Assembly: GCF_016745425.1 (NCBI RefSeq)
Contig: NZ_JAERVK010000007.1
Span: forward strand, 124,001-188,000
Source: Candidatus Methylomicrobium oryzae
Lineage (GTDB): Bacteria; Pseudomonadota; Gammaproteobacteria; Methylococcales; Methylomonadaceae
Length of the DNA: 64,000 nucleotides
Direction of reading: 5' to 3'
Shown: one piece after another, positions 49,247 through 57,718 of the stretch
Layout of the letters: every line of letters begins with the position of its first letter
Numbering within the stretch: position 1 is the first letter of the stretch
The notes under the pieces: model-generated
What the model saw: only the letters and a program-made list of their open reading frames with translations
Databases searched by the model: none
What the model was told of the DNA's origin: nothing
Made by a program: the position numbers and the translations under genes

Positions 49247-50766
49247 CAGTCGTCTCCTTCTACTTGGTGCATGTTCAGTTCCTGGCTTTTCTTGACCAGT
49301 GCAAACAAGTCTTCCGACGGCACAACCGAGATTTCATCTTCCCAAGGTAAACACAGTGCTTTTGCCTCTTCTATAGCATCGTTAAACAGCTTTACAGCGG
49401 AATCACCATCAAGAACGTAAGTTTTAGGCGGCTGTCCAGGTACATCCAACAACTCCCAGATAAACTCCTGTTGTGCAAACAATTGGCAGCGGGACCGTAA
49501 GTCAGCCCCACCTTCCCGCGACAAAACAGCAGCAGCCAACCCCAAGGCGGTCAAAACACAACGGGCCGCCAAATCAACGCCTTGATCCGAATCTGTTGAA
49601 CCGTTCAAAGGAAAGCGTAATCGTCTTATACACGCTAGCGACAACACTGTGGTTTGAACAGCTTTGGCAATGCTAAACCCGCCTTTGATACGCGCCTTCC
49701 TGACGATTTTTCCATTCTCTAAAGTGACTTCGTCATAGATAATGTTGTTATTGTTGTCTCTTGCATAAGCAAAATCTGGAACCACATTGCCGTGGTTAAT
49801 TTTTGAAGGTGCGCCTTGGTCTTGATTTTTCTCTTTATCGTAAGAGACTAATTTTCCCTTACTGAGTCCAGTGACTTCGTCATAGATAATGTTGTTATTG
49901 TTGTCTCTTGCATAAGCAAAATCTGGAACCACATTGCCGTGGTTAATTTTTGAAGGTGCGCCTTGGTCTTGATTTTTCTCTTTATCGTAAGAGACTAATT
50001 TTCCCTTACTGAGTCCATAAAGTGCTGATTTTTCATCTTTCCCGTCTTTGATTTTTTGAGCTAATTCCTCGTTCGTTGTCCAATCCCCTTTTTCTGTACG
50101 AAATATCGGCCCCGAAGCCCGCACTATACCCAGTGGGTCAACCCGGCTACCGGTATTCACACCGTCCATTACGCCCCACCCCACTATTTCGGATACCAGC
50201 GCCCGCTGGAATTTAGTCCCAAGACCACCGCGCGGTCCGGTTGAATCCCAAATACCGAACACCAGCGCGGTCGGACATAATCCAAATAAACCGGCTGCGT
50301 TACGCACATCGGCATTATCCAATATCCTACCTTTTTCGGATTTACGAAACGTGACATCGCCGAGTTTGCTATCTCGGAAAATCGCATCCGCTGCCCGATG
50401 CGGCGCTTCCAGACTGGTGACTGTAAAGGACTTGTACTCTGGATCGTCGAATTGGAATTTCGCTGTTATGACCGGCAATTCGATTCGTCTTTTACCTTCT
50501 TTATTTCGGGTTCTCCAGGCATCCAACAATGCCGACTCCATTCGGTTGGCTTGAGACTGGACGGAATCCAATAAAACACAATCAACGATTTCCCCGGTAT
50601 CGGGAATGATGCGTTTTTCCGTCGCATATTTTCCGCCTTCGTAAGTCGGCGGAAACACTTTATCACCCGGCCCTCCCATAGGCTGATATTCGGTAATGCA
50701 ACGGAATGCGGCAGCATGGCCGGAAACAGCTTGCTTCAATTCGTCCAGTGTTAGTTGTTGAGCCAT
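49246..50766 (-). CDS. csb1: Csb1 (Cas7-like backbone) with an internal tandem duplication
   Basis: Csb1 (GSU0053-like) forms the crRNA-binding backbone of the type I-G complex. Recognisable parts are LDSVQSQANRMESALLDAWR (about 68), LFGLCPTALVFGIWDSTGPR (about 160), and TTVLSLACIRRLRFP (about 375). The gene is complete, but residues about 251-348 are two identical copies of a 49-residue segment (GLSKGKLVSYDKEKNQDQGA and on). The backbone fold may tolerate the loop or not. The stop overlaps the start of csb2 (ATGA). It is the first gene of the effector operon. Confidence 0.92.
   Translation of the reverse strand: MAQQLTLDELKQAVSGHAAAFRCITEYQPMGGPGDKVFPPTYEGGKYATEKRIIPDTGEIVDCVLLDSVQSQANRMESALLDAWRTRNKEGKRRIELPVITAKFQFDDPEYKSFTVTSLEAPHRAADAIFRDSKLGDVTFRKSEKGRILDNADVRNAAGLFGLCPTALVFGIWDSTGPRGGLGTKFQRALVSEIVGWGVMDGVNTGSRVDPLGIVRASGPIFRTEKGDWTTNEELAQKIKDGKDEKSALYGLSKGKLVSYDKEKNQDQGAPSKINHGNVVPDFAYARDNNNNIIYDEVTGLSKGKLVSYDKEKNQDQGAPSKINHGNVVPDFAYARDNNNNIIYDEVTLENGKIVRKARIKGGFSIAKAVQTTVLSLACIRRLRFPLNGSTDSDQGVDLAARCVLTALGLAAAVLSREGGADLRSRCQLFAQQEFIWELLDVPGQPPKTYVLDGDSAVKLFNDAIEEAKALCLPWEDEISVVPSEDLFALVKKSQELNMHQVEGDD
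49723..50016 (-). repeat. Perfect 147-bp tandem duplication inside csb1
   Basis: Copies at 49723-49869 and 49870-50016 are identical base for base and differ from the surrounding gene only by position. 147 is divisible by three, so the reading frame is kept and 49 residues are doubled. Perfect identity means a very recent event or an assembly artefact. Confidence 0.97.
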
Positions 50767-50893
50767 TATTAATTTCCTCTTCTATGAAAGTTATGTGAAT
50801 ACCCTCGGAGCGAGAGCATCCCGAAGCACCTAGATTTTTGCGTTTGTCTTTTTATCATACCTACTGTCTCATTCCATGAGCGACAATTAAAAA

Positions 50894-51874
50894 TTATCCC
50901 TTCCAATACATCACTCGCATCTTCTCGACCTGCTCAACGACAGCCGCCACCAGAAAATCCGGCCCCCTCAACTCCACGTCCGCCCCATACTTCAAAATAT
51001 CCATCAACAACTCCCGGTGATCGTTGAACGGAATGCGAAGCTCGAAGCGGCCGTCGTCAAGCCAATTCGCTTGCTGTTCGGGATGCCAGCATTCATCGGA
51101 TATCCAGCGCGCGCGTTCGGTGGAGAAGATCAGCACGGCGATATGCCGGGCGGCACCGGAGAAAATGCCGTAGGCGGAGGCGAAATAATCGTGTAGTTCG
51201 GATTCGGGCAAGGTAACGGCATCGTCGGGCAGGATTTCGGCGCTTTCGATTTTATCGACCGCGAAAATGCGCAGTTCCTCGCGCAGGTGGCACCAGGCGT
51301 CGAGATACCAGTTGTCGCGGTAGCAAAGGATATTTTGCGGGGAGACGTCACGGCAGGTACGCTCGTTGCTGCTGCGGGCGCGGTACTCGATGCGGAGGCG
51401 CTTGCCGCCGAACAGGGCGGCCGCGGCGTTCAGAAAATGGCGGCTGTCGCTTAGTCGCCTGCCGCCGAGGGTCAGAAATTTGATGTTGGCGAGTTTCGGC
51501 TTGGCGGCTTCGGGATGCAGGGCAAGCAGTTGTTCGATGCGGCTTTGCAGGTGCCGGATTTGCTCCTGAAGCATGCCGGGGCCGATCCGGATCAGGAGGT
51601 GCTGGCAAATCAGCAGGCCGTGCAGTTCGTCGGCGCTAAACCAGAGCCCGGGCAATTCATAGGGATGTTCGCCGTTACGGCGGTTGTAAAAATAACCGTT
51701 GCGTTTCTTGTCGTATTCGACCGGCGCGCCGAGATAGTCTTCCATTTCTTCCAGCGCCCTTGCCACCGTGGCGCGGGAACATTGCAATTCCTGCTTCAAT
51801 GCTTTCATCGAGATCGGTGTTCGGCGGTTCGCGAACAGATTGTGCAATCTGAAGATTCTGTCGAAGCGATCCAT
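50894..51874 (-). CDS. WYL-domain transcriptional regulator
   Basis: This 326-residue protein has an N-terminal winged HTH (IFRLHNLFANRRTPISMKAL, then QCSRATVARALEEMEDYLG), and a WYL domain whose core reads RIEYRARSSNERTCRDVSPQ and LCYRDNWYLDAWCHLREELR. WYL regulators bind nucleic-acid or nucleotide ligands and often control CRISPR or defence operons. It lies 127 bases before csb1 on the same strand, so it is the best candidate regulator of the effector genes. The start is ATG 51874. No lesion is visible. Confidence 0.88.
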   Translation of the reverse strand: MDRFDRIFRLHNLFANRRTPISMKALKQELQCSRATVARALEEMEDYLGAPVEYDKKRNGYFYNRRNGEHPYELPGLWFSADELHGLLICQHLLIRIGPGMLQEQIRHLQSRIEQLLALHPEAAKPKLANIKFLTLGGRRLSDSRHFLNAAAALFGGKRLRIEYRARSSNERTCRDVSPQNILCYRDNWYLDAWCHLREELRIFAVDKIESAEILPDDAVTLPESELHDYFASAYGIFSGAARHIAVLIFSTERARWISDECWHPEQQANWLDDGRFELRIPFNDHRELLMDILKYGADVELRGPDFLVAAVVEQVEKMRVMYWKG

Positions 51875-52118
51875 ATTTTTTAACCCTTAAACTCGATGAT
51901 CGTGGCGCGTTCTTCCACGATGAGAGGTAAGAAAACCCGCAACGGCCTGGCAGATTAAAACTTTGAAACAAAGACAGTTTACTAGAACCGGTCCTCTGCG
52001 TATATTAACTGCGGAAGATGAAGCAAGCTAGAGCGTAGACAGGTAGTTTAGGAATTCCGGAGGCTGGGCAATGCCGTAAAGGATCTGGCCGATATTAACT
52101 TCCCGGTAGGGGTGGCAG

Positions 52119-52148
52119 ACCTGCCAGGTTTTTAAAACCCGGCAGGTC
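52119..52148. repeat. Dispersed hairpin repeat, copy 2
   Basis: ACCTGCCAGG / CCCGGCAGGT around TTTTTAAAA, closely similar to 11428-11456. Here it lies in non-coding DNA, not directly after a gene, so it is more than a simple terminator. Confidence 0.7.
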
Positions 52149-52200
52149 TTGGGCCGGGAAGTGATTTGGAGCCGAATCCTAAGTTAAGAGATAAAGACAG

Positions 52201-52270
52201 CTGTAGGCCGGCTAAGCGCAGCGCATCCACCGCACGATTGCCGGATGCGCTGCGCTTAGCCGGCCTACAG
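52201..52270. repeat. Perfect 28-bp inverted repeat, REP-type palindrome
   Basis: The arms (CTGTAGGCCGGCTAAGCGCA plus 8 bases, at 52201-52228; inverse at 52243-52270) pair at all 28 positions around a 14-base loop. It resembles the GTAGGCC...GGCCTAC palindromes that end many enterobacterial REP elements. A transposable REP (RAYT-mobilised) is the likely class. Confidence 0.85.
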
Positions 52271-52521
52271 GGTATTTGCCTCTTAACCAAAGGAAACGCT
52301 GAATAAGCCACAGCCCTGCAATAAACCCGTCGTCAGTCATGCGGAAATATCTAGATATAGGCGAGCCGGCTTACGCCGGGCCTCTTGCATTATGAAGCAC
52401 CAATTGGGGGGCGGCTCCGAGGCCGCGGGAAAGGGATCGCGGGAAGTATAGGCTTCAGTCCGTCAAACGATAACGCGATTGCCCTGGTTTGATGCCTAGA
52501 AGGCCTTGGCGGCCGTGCCTC

Positions 52522-53142
52522 TCATTTTCTCTCCGCCGCGCAGCCGTAAAGAAATAAGCGGACGGCCTGCTTCGCCCAGGCTTCGATTTCCGCTTCCGTC
52601 GGCGTGTTTTCCAGTCCAAGCTGCAGCTTCTGGAAACGCTCGCTGCGGAGGCAACTCAGGAATTGGTCCGCCAAAACATGCGGATCAACGGGGATAATCC
52701 GCCCCTCGGCCTGCTGCCGGGCAAAATACTGCGTCAAATGTTCGAGAGTCCGCTTTGGCCCCTGCTCGTAAAACTGCGTAGCAAGATCCGGAAAACGCGG
52801 CGATTCGCCGATCAGGATCGAACGCATGCGCACGACATCAGGGCTAGTGATACGAAACAGGAATTCTTTGGCGAAAGCGGCAAGCGCGGTTTCCGGCGAT
52901 CCCTGCAGGGACAGCGTGCCGACGAACTGGTCGCTGCAGCGCCTGATCAGCGCGCCGAACAAGCCGGCTTTGCTGCCGAACTGGCTGTAGATCGTCCGCA
53001 AAGACACCCGCGCATCTTTGGCGATCGCTTCCATGCTGAGATTTCCGTAGCCGTGTTCCAGAAATAGCGTCAACGCCGTATCCAGCACCCGGTCGCGGCT
53101 TAAAAGTTCGCTGCCTTTGGCAGGACGTCCGCATTTGATCAT
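52522..53142 (-). CDS. TetR/AcrR-family repressor
   Basis: This 206-residue protein has a TetR N-terminal HTH (LDTALTLFLEHGYGNLSMEA, then RVSLRTIYSQFGSKAGLFGA) and a helical ligand-binding region. It is divergent from the RND efflux operon with 119 bases between starts, and a palindrome lies in that gap. It very probably represses the operon and its own gene until a toxic ligand binds. I start at ATG 53142. Confidence 0.9.
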   Translation of the reverse strand: MIKCGRPAKGSELLSRDRVLDTALTLFLEHGYGNLSMEAIAKDARVSLRTIYSQFGSKAGLFGALIRRCSDQFVGTLSLQGSPETALAAFAKEFLFRITSPDVVRMRSILIGESPRFPDLATQFYEQGPKRTLEHLTQYFARQQAEGRIIPVDPHVLADQFLSCLRSERFQKLQLGLENTPTEAEIEAWAKQAVRLFLYGCAAERK

Positions 53143-53207
53143 GAAGTGTTGCTCATAAAACAGTTTCTGATGGGAGATTATAAAGAAATTAATCGTAATT
53201 CGAAATA

Positions 53208-53229
53208 AATGGTAATATACATTACCGTT
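53208..53229. promoter_or_regulatory. Candidate TetR operator
   Basis: A palindrome GGTAAT-ATAC-ATTACC (53211-53226), nearly extended one step each side, lies between the divergent repressor and pump genes. Symmetry and place suit a TetR-dimer site; no promoter elements were confirmed. Confidence 0.5.
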
Positions 53230-53261
53230 TTTTAAATCCACTTCATCACGGGCAAGAAAGG

Positions 53262-54515
53262 ATGATAAAGAATACTCGCCGGCCAATCGTTCTCCAACGC
53301 AACAGCCTTCCCCTGGAATTGTCCACTGTCCTATCCGAAGGCACCCTTTTCTTAGGCCGCCTCCGCATCCGTCTGGGATATCTGGCCGGGCTGGCCGCAA
53401 TAGCCGCCCTTGCGACGGCCGGCGGCTGCAAAGATGCCGGGGCACCCGGTGCCCAGCCGCTCCAAGGCCCTTCTCCCAACGTAAAAATCGCCCGGCCCGT
53501 GAGCCGCACGGTGACCGAATGGGACGAGTACACGGGCAGGATCGAAGCGGTGGAAGCGGTCGAAGTACGCGCACGGGTCAGCGGCTATCTAGACAAGGTC
53601 AACTTCAAGGACGGCGAGAAAGTCCGGAAAGGCGACCTGCTGTTCGTGATCGATCCGCGCCCCTTCAAGGCCCAGCTCGACTATGCGTCGGCGGAGCTGG
53701 AGCGGGTCAAATCCAGGAAAGAACTGGCAGCAAACGACCTGGAACGGGCCGAGCGGCTGTTCAAGGTCAAGGCGATCTCCAAAGAAGAATATGACGCCCG
53801 CCAGAAAGGCTTGCGCGAGGCTTCGGCGGTGGTCGCCTCCGCCGCTGCGAATGTCGAAACCGCGCGGCTGAATCTCGAATATACGCAGATACGCGCACCG
53901 ATCGACGGCCGCATCAGTAGAGAACTGATCACGGTCGGCAACCTGGTCAAGACGGACGACACGCTGCTGACCACAATCGTATCGACCAACCCGGTCTATG
54001 TCTACGTCGATGCGGACGAACGCGCGGTACTGAAATACCGCCGGAAAAACGGACGCACGGCGGTCGGCATCGAGGGAACGCCGGTGGAATTGGCGCTGGC
54101 CGATGAAAACGACTTTCCGCACCGGGGCATGCTCGATTACATCGCGCCCCGCGAAGATACGGCCACCGGCACGATCACGTTGCGCGGCGTCTTTCCCAAT
54201 GATGACGATTTCCTGAGGCCCGGCTTTTTCGCAAGGTTGCGGGTGCGCCTCGGCGAGCCCTATCCCGCCCTGTTGATCCCGGATCAGGCGATCGGCACCG
54301 ACCAGGCCAACCGTTTCGTCTGGGTCGCAAATCCGAATAACGAAGTGGAATACCGTACGGTCGAATTGGGCGCGCATATCGGACAGCTGCGCGTGATCCG
54401 GAAAGGGCTGAAGCCTGAAGACTGGGTCGTGATCGAAGGCCTGCAAAAGCTCAGGCCCGGCCTCAAGGTTACTCCCGAAAAGATTTCGCTCGCCGAAACC
54501 CAACCGGGACAATAA
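53262..54515 (+). CDS. RND efflux periplasmic adaptor (AcrA/MexE-like)
   Basis: This 417-residue protein links an inner-membrane pump to an outer-membrane channel. It has a lipobox-like LAALATAGGCKDAG, so it is probably a lipoprotein, a lipoyl segment split by a coiled-coil hairpin (ARVSGYLDKVNFKDGEKVRK; RAPIDGRISRELITVGNLVK) and beta-barrel and membrane-proximal domains (DYIAPREDTATGTITLRGVF). The hairpin helices are at about 130-200. It is the first gene of the adaptor-pump-channel operon. Confidence 0.92.
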   Translation: MIKNTRRPIVLQRNSLPLELSTVLSEGTLFLGRLRIRLGYLAGLAAIAALATAGGCKDAGAPGAQPLQGPSPNVKIARPVSRTVTEWDEYTGRIEAVEAVEVRARVSGYLDKVNFKDGEKVRKGDLLFVIDPRPFKAQLDYASAELERVKSRKELAANDLERAERLFKVKAISKEEYDARQKGLREASAVVASAAANVETARLNLEYTQIRAPIDGRISRELITVGNLVKTDDTLLTTIVSTNPVYVYVDADERAVLKYRRKNGRTAVGIEGTPVELALADENDFPHRGMLDYIAPREDTATGTITLRGVFPNDDDFLRPGFFARLRVRLGEPYPALLIPDQAIGTDQANRFVWVANPNNEVEYRTVELGAHIGQLRVIRKGLKPEDWVVIEGLQKLRPGLKVTPEKISLAETQPGQ

Positions 54516-54517
54516 TC

Positions 54518-57500
54518 ATGGGCCGATTCACCGACTTCTTCATTGGCCGGCCGATCTTCGCCTCGGTTTTATCGATTTTAATCGTACTGGTTGGCGGCAT
54601 CGCCCTGATCCAGCTGCCGATTGCGCAATATCCCGAAATCGCGCCGCCCACCATCCAGATCAGCACGGTCTATCCCGGCGCGAACGCGACGGTCGTTGCC
54701 GAGACGGTCGCCACGCCGCTCGAACAGGAAGTCAACGGGGTGGAGGACATGCTGTACTTGTCCTCGCAATCGACCAACAGCGGCAACATGGCGCTGACCG
54801 TCACCTTCAAGCCGGGCACCAACATGGACAAGGCGCAGGTGCTGGTACAGAACCGGGTCGCGCTGGCCGAGCCGAAACTGCCCGAAGAAGTGCGGCGCCA
54901 AGGCATCAGCGTGAAAAAACGCAGCCCGGACCTGAGCCTGGTGGTCAACCTGATTTCGCCGGACAAGCGCTACGACAGCGTTTATTTGAGCAATTACGCC
55001 CTGCTGCAGTTGAAGGACACGCTGGCGCGGCTGCCGGGCGTCGGCGATCTCGCGATCTTCGGCGCGCGCGATTACAGCATGCGCCTGTGGCTGAACCCGG
55101 AAAAAATCGCCGCGCGCAACCTGACCGCGAGCGATGTGGTAAAAGCGATCCGCGAACAAAACGTACAGGTGGCGGCCGGCGTAGTCGGCCAGCAGCCTGC
55201 CGCCGAAAAGACCGATTTCCAGTATACGATCAGTACCTTGGGGAGGTTGACCGAGCCCGAGCAATTCGCCAACATCGTGATCAAACAGGGCCCCGAAGGC
55301 CAGATCACGCGACTGAGGGATGTCGCCCGAATCGAATTGGGTGCGAAGGATTACAATTCCGGCCTGTTCCTGGACGGCGAACCTTCGGTCGGACTCGCGG
55401 TTTTTCAGCTGCCCGGCTCCAATGCGCTCGAAACCAAGGAAGCGGTGATGGACGCGATGGCAAAGCTGAAGAAAAACTTTCCCGAAGGGATGGACTACGT
55501 GCTGGTCTACGACACCGTCGTGTTCGTTCAGAAGTCGATCGAAGCGGTGGTGAAGACCTTGTTCGAGGCCATCCTGCTGGTCGTGCTGGTGGTGGTGATC
55601 TTTTTGCAGAACTGGCGGGCAACCGTCATTCCGCTGCTCGCGGTGCCGGTTTCGCTGATCGGCACATTCGCGGTAATGGCTGCCCTGGGCTTGTCGTTGA
55701 ACACGCTGTCGCTGTTCGGGCTGGTGCTCGCGATCGGGATCGTCGTCGATGACGCGATCGTGGTGGTCGAAAACGTCGAGCGCCACATCGCGCTGGGCCT
55801 GAGGGCTCGGGAAGCGGCGCGCAAGGCGATGTCCGAAGTGGTCGGGCCGATCATCGCGACCGCGCTGGTGCTGGTCGCGGTGTTCGTGCCGACCGCGTTC
55901 ATTACCGGCGTGTCGGGCGCGTTCTACAAACAGTTCGCGCTGACCATCGCGGTATCGACCCTGATTTCGGCGTTCAACTCGCTGACCCTGAGCCCGGCGC
56001 TCTGCGCGCTGCTGCTGGACCGGGCGCACGGCGACAAGGACTGGTTTACGCGCCTATTCGACCGCCTGTTCGGCCGTTTCTTCACCGTATTCAACCGGTT
56101 TTTCGACCGCTTCAGCGAAGGCTACGCGCGCCTGGTCGGCCGCCTGATCCGGATGACTGCGGTCGTGCTGGTTCTTTACGTCGGGCTCAACGGGCTGAAC
56201 TTTCTGGCGTTCGAGAAAGTGCCGACCGGCTTCATTCCGCAACAGGATCAGGGTTATCTGATGCTGTATGCGCAGCTGCCCGACGCGGCTTCGCTGAGCC
56301 GCACGCAGGCCGTGGTGCAGCAGGCGACGAAAATCGTGCGGGATACGCCGGGGGTGAACCATGTGATCGCTTACGCGGGTTGGTCGGTAATCTCAGGCTC
56401 CAACCAGTCCAATGTCGCCACCCTGTTCGCGCGCCTGAAGCCTTTCGAAGAGCGCGCCGGACGGCCCGAGGTGCATGCCGACGCCGTGGTCCAGCAACTC
56501 AAGAAACGCCTGGCGGCGGTGGAGGATGCGCATATCGCGGTATTTCCGCCGCCTCCGGTCCGCGGCATCAGCACGATCGGCGGCTTCAAGCTGCAAATCC
56601 AGGACCGCACCAATGCAGGGATCGCCGAGCTGCAGCGGGTGAATGCGGAAATGATCGCCAAAGGCAACCGGCAGCCCGGCCTGGCCGGCCTGTTCACAAC
56701 CTTCCGGGCCGACGTGCCGCAGTTGTTCGTGGATGTGGACCGCACCCGCGTCAAGGCGATGGACGTACCTTTGCAGGAGGTTTTCGATACCTTGCAGATC
56801 TATCTGGGCTCTGCGTACGTGAACGATTTCAACGCCTTCGGACGAACCTACCAGGTAGTTGCCCAGGCCGATTCCGAATTCCGCCTGCGGCCCGAGGATA
56901 TCGCCGAACTGAAGACCCGGAACGCGAACGGCGGCATGGTACCGCTGCGCTCTTTGGTAGAAGTCGAGGACATCAAGGGACCGGACAAGATCACCCGCTA
57001 CAACATGTATCCCGCGGCCGAGATCAACGGCAGCACCCTGCCCGGCGTCAGCTCGGGCCAAGCGATCGAACTGATGGACAAGGTTTTGAACGCGGAACTG
57101 CCGCGGGGCTTCGGCTACGAATGGACCGAACTCAGCCTGCAGCAGGTGCTGGCCGGCAACGTCGCGCTGCTGGTGTTCCCGCTCAGCGTGATCTTCGTGT
57201 TCCTAGCGCTGGCGGCCCAGTACGAGAGCTGGTCGCTGCCGTTCGCGGTGATCCTGATCGTGCCGATGTGCATCCTGTCCTCGATGGCGGGCGTCTGGAT
57301 GAGCGGGATGGACAACAACATCTTCACCCAGGTCGGCTTCATCGTCCTGGTCGGCCTGGCCAGCAAAAACGCGATCCTGATCGTCGAATTCGCCAAGCGC
57401 CGGCATGAAGAAGGCTTGAACCGCTTCGAGGCCGCCGTCGAGGCCTCCCGAATCCGGCTGCGTCCGATCCTGATGACTTCGTTTGCGTTCATCATGGGCG

Positions 57501-57718
57501 TGTTTCCGCTGGTGGTTGCCGAAGGCGCCGGGGCCGAATCGCGCCGGCTATTAGGTACCGCCGTATTCAGCGGCATGAGCGGCGTCACCTTGTTCGGCCT
57601 GCTGTTGACGCCGGTCTTTTATGTCACGGTGCAGGGCCTGGCGCAACGTATGGCATCGTCAAAATCAAAAACCGGCCCTGCGCCGGCCGATCAACCTTTC
57701 TCCGGCTCCAAGTCATGA
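54518..57718 (+). CDS. RND multidrug efflux pump, HAE-1 family (AcrB/MexF-like)
   Basis: This 1066-residue inner-membrane protein has the AcrB layout with 12 membrane helices. It starts MGRFTDFFIGRPIFASVLSI and carries the proton-relay helix VLAIGIVVDDAIVVVENVER (two aspartates), the periplasmic porter domains (EQFANIVIKQGPEGQITRLR), and the second-half helix FIVLVGLASKNAILIVEFAK with its lysine. LVNLISPDKRYDS and SVYLSNYALLQLKDTLARL are typical of the MexF/OqxB branch. It exports drugs or solvents to the medium. It follows the adaptor by 2 bases and overlaps the channel gene. Confidence 0.95.
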   Translation: MGRFTDFFIGRPIFASVLSILIVLVGGIALIQLPIAQYPEIAPPTIQISTVYPGANATVVAETVATPLEQEVNGVEDMLYLSSQSTNSGNMALTVTFKPGTNMDKAQVLVQNRVALAEPKLPEEVRRQGISVKKRSPDLSLVVNLISPDKRYDSVYLSNYALLQLKDTLARLPGVGDLAIFGARDYSMRLWLNPEKIAARNLTASDVVKAIREQNVQVAAGVVGQQPAAEKTDFQYTISTLGRLTEPEQFANIVIKQGPEGQITRLRDVARIELGAKDYNSGLFLDGEPSVGLAVFQLPGSNALETKEAVMDAMAKLKKNFPEGMDYVLVYDTVVFVQKSIEAVVKTLFEAILLVVLVVVIFLQNWRATVIPLLAVPVSLIGTFAVMAALGLSLNTLSLFGLVLAIGIVVDDAIVVVENVERHIALGLRAREAARKAMSEVVGPIIATALVLVAVFVPTAFITGVSGAFYKQFALTIAVSTLISAFNSLTLSPALCALLLDRAHGDKDWFTRLFDRLFGRFFTVFNRFFDRFSEGYARLVGRLIRMTAVVLVLYVGLNGLNFLAFEKVPTGFIPQQDQGYLMLYAQLPDAASLSRTQAVVQQATKIVRDTPGVNHVIAYAGWSVISGSNQSNVATLFARLKPFEERAGRPEVHADAVVQQLKKRLAAVEDAHIAVFPPPPVRGISTIGGFKLQIQDRTNAGIAELQRVNAEMIAKGNRQPGLAGLFTTFRADVPQLFVDVDRTRVKAMDVPLQEVFDTLQIYLGSAYVNDFNAFGRTYQVVAQADSEFRLRPEDIAELKTRNANGGMVPLRSLVEVEDIKGPDKITRYNMYPAAEINGSTLPGVSSGQAIELMDKVLNAELPRGFGYEWTELSLQQVLAGNVALLVFPLSVIFVFLALAAQYESWSLPFAVILIVPMCILSSMAGVWMSGMDNNIFTQVGFIVLVGLASKNAILIVEFAKRRHEEGLNRFEAAVEASRIRLRPILMTSFAFIMGVFPLVVAEGAGAESRRLLGTAVFSGMSGVTLFGLLLTPVFYVTVQGLAQRMASSKSKTGPAPADQPFSGSKS

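Larger units (their letters stand above)
51875..52521. other. Intergenic region between CRISPR locus and efflux operon
   Basis: About 650 bases without a gene. It contains two palindromic repeats listed separately (52119-52148 and 52201-52270). The remainder (for example the GC-rich stretch near 52360-52430) shows no coding signature. The block marks the right edge of the CRISPR locus. Confidence 0.6.

Noticed and set aside
54578-56029. A 483-codon minus-strand open frame
   Set aside because: Antisense to the RND pump gene; composition only.
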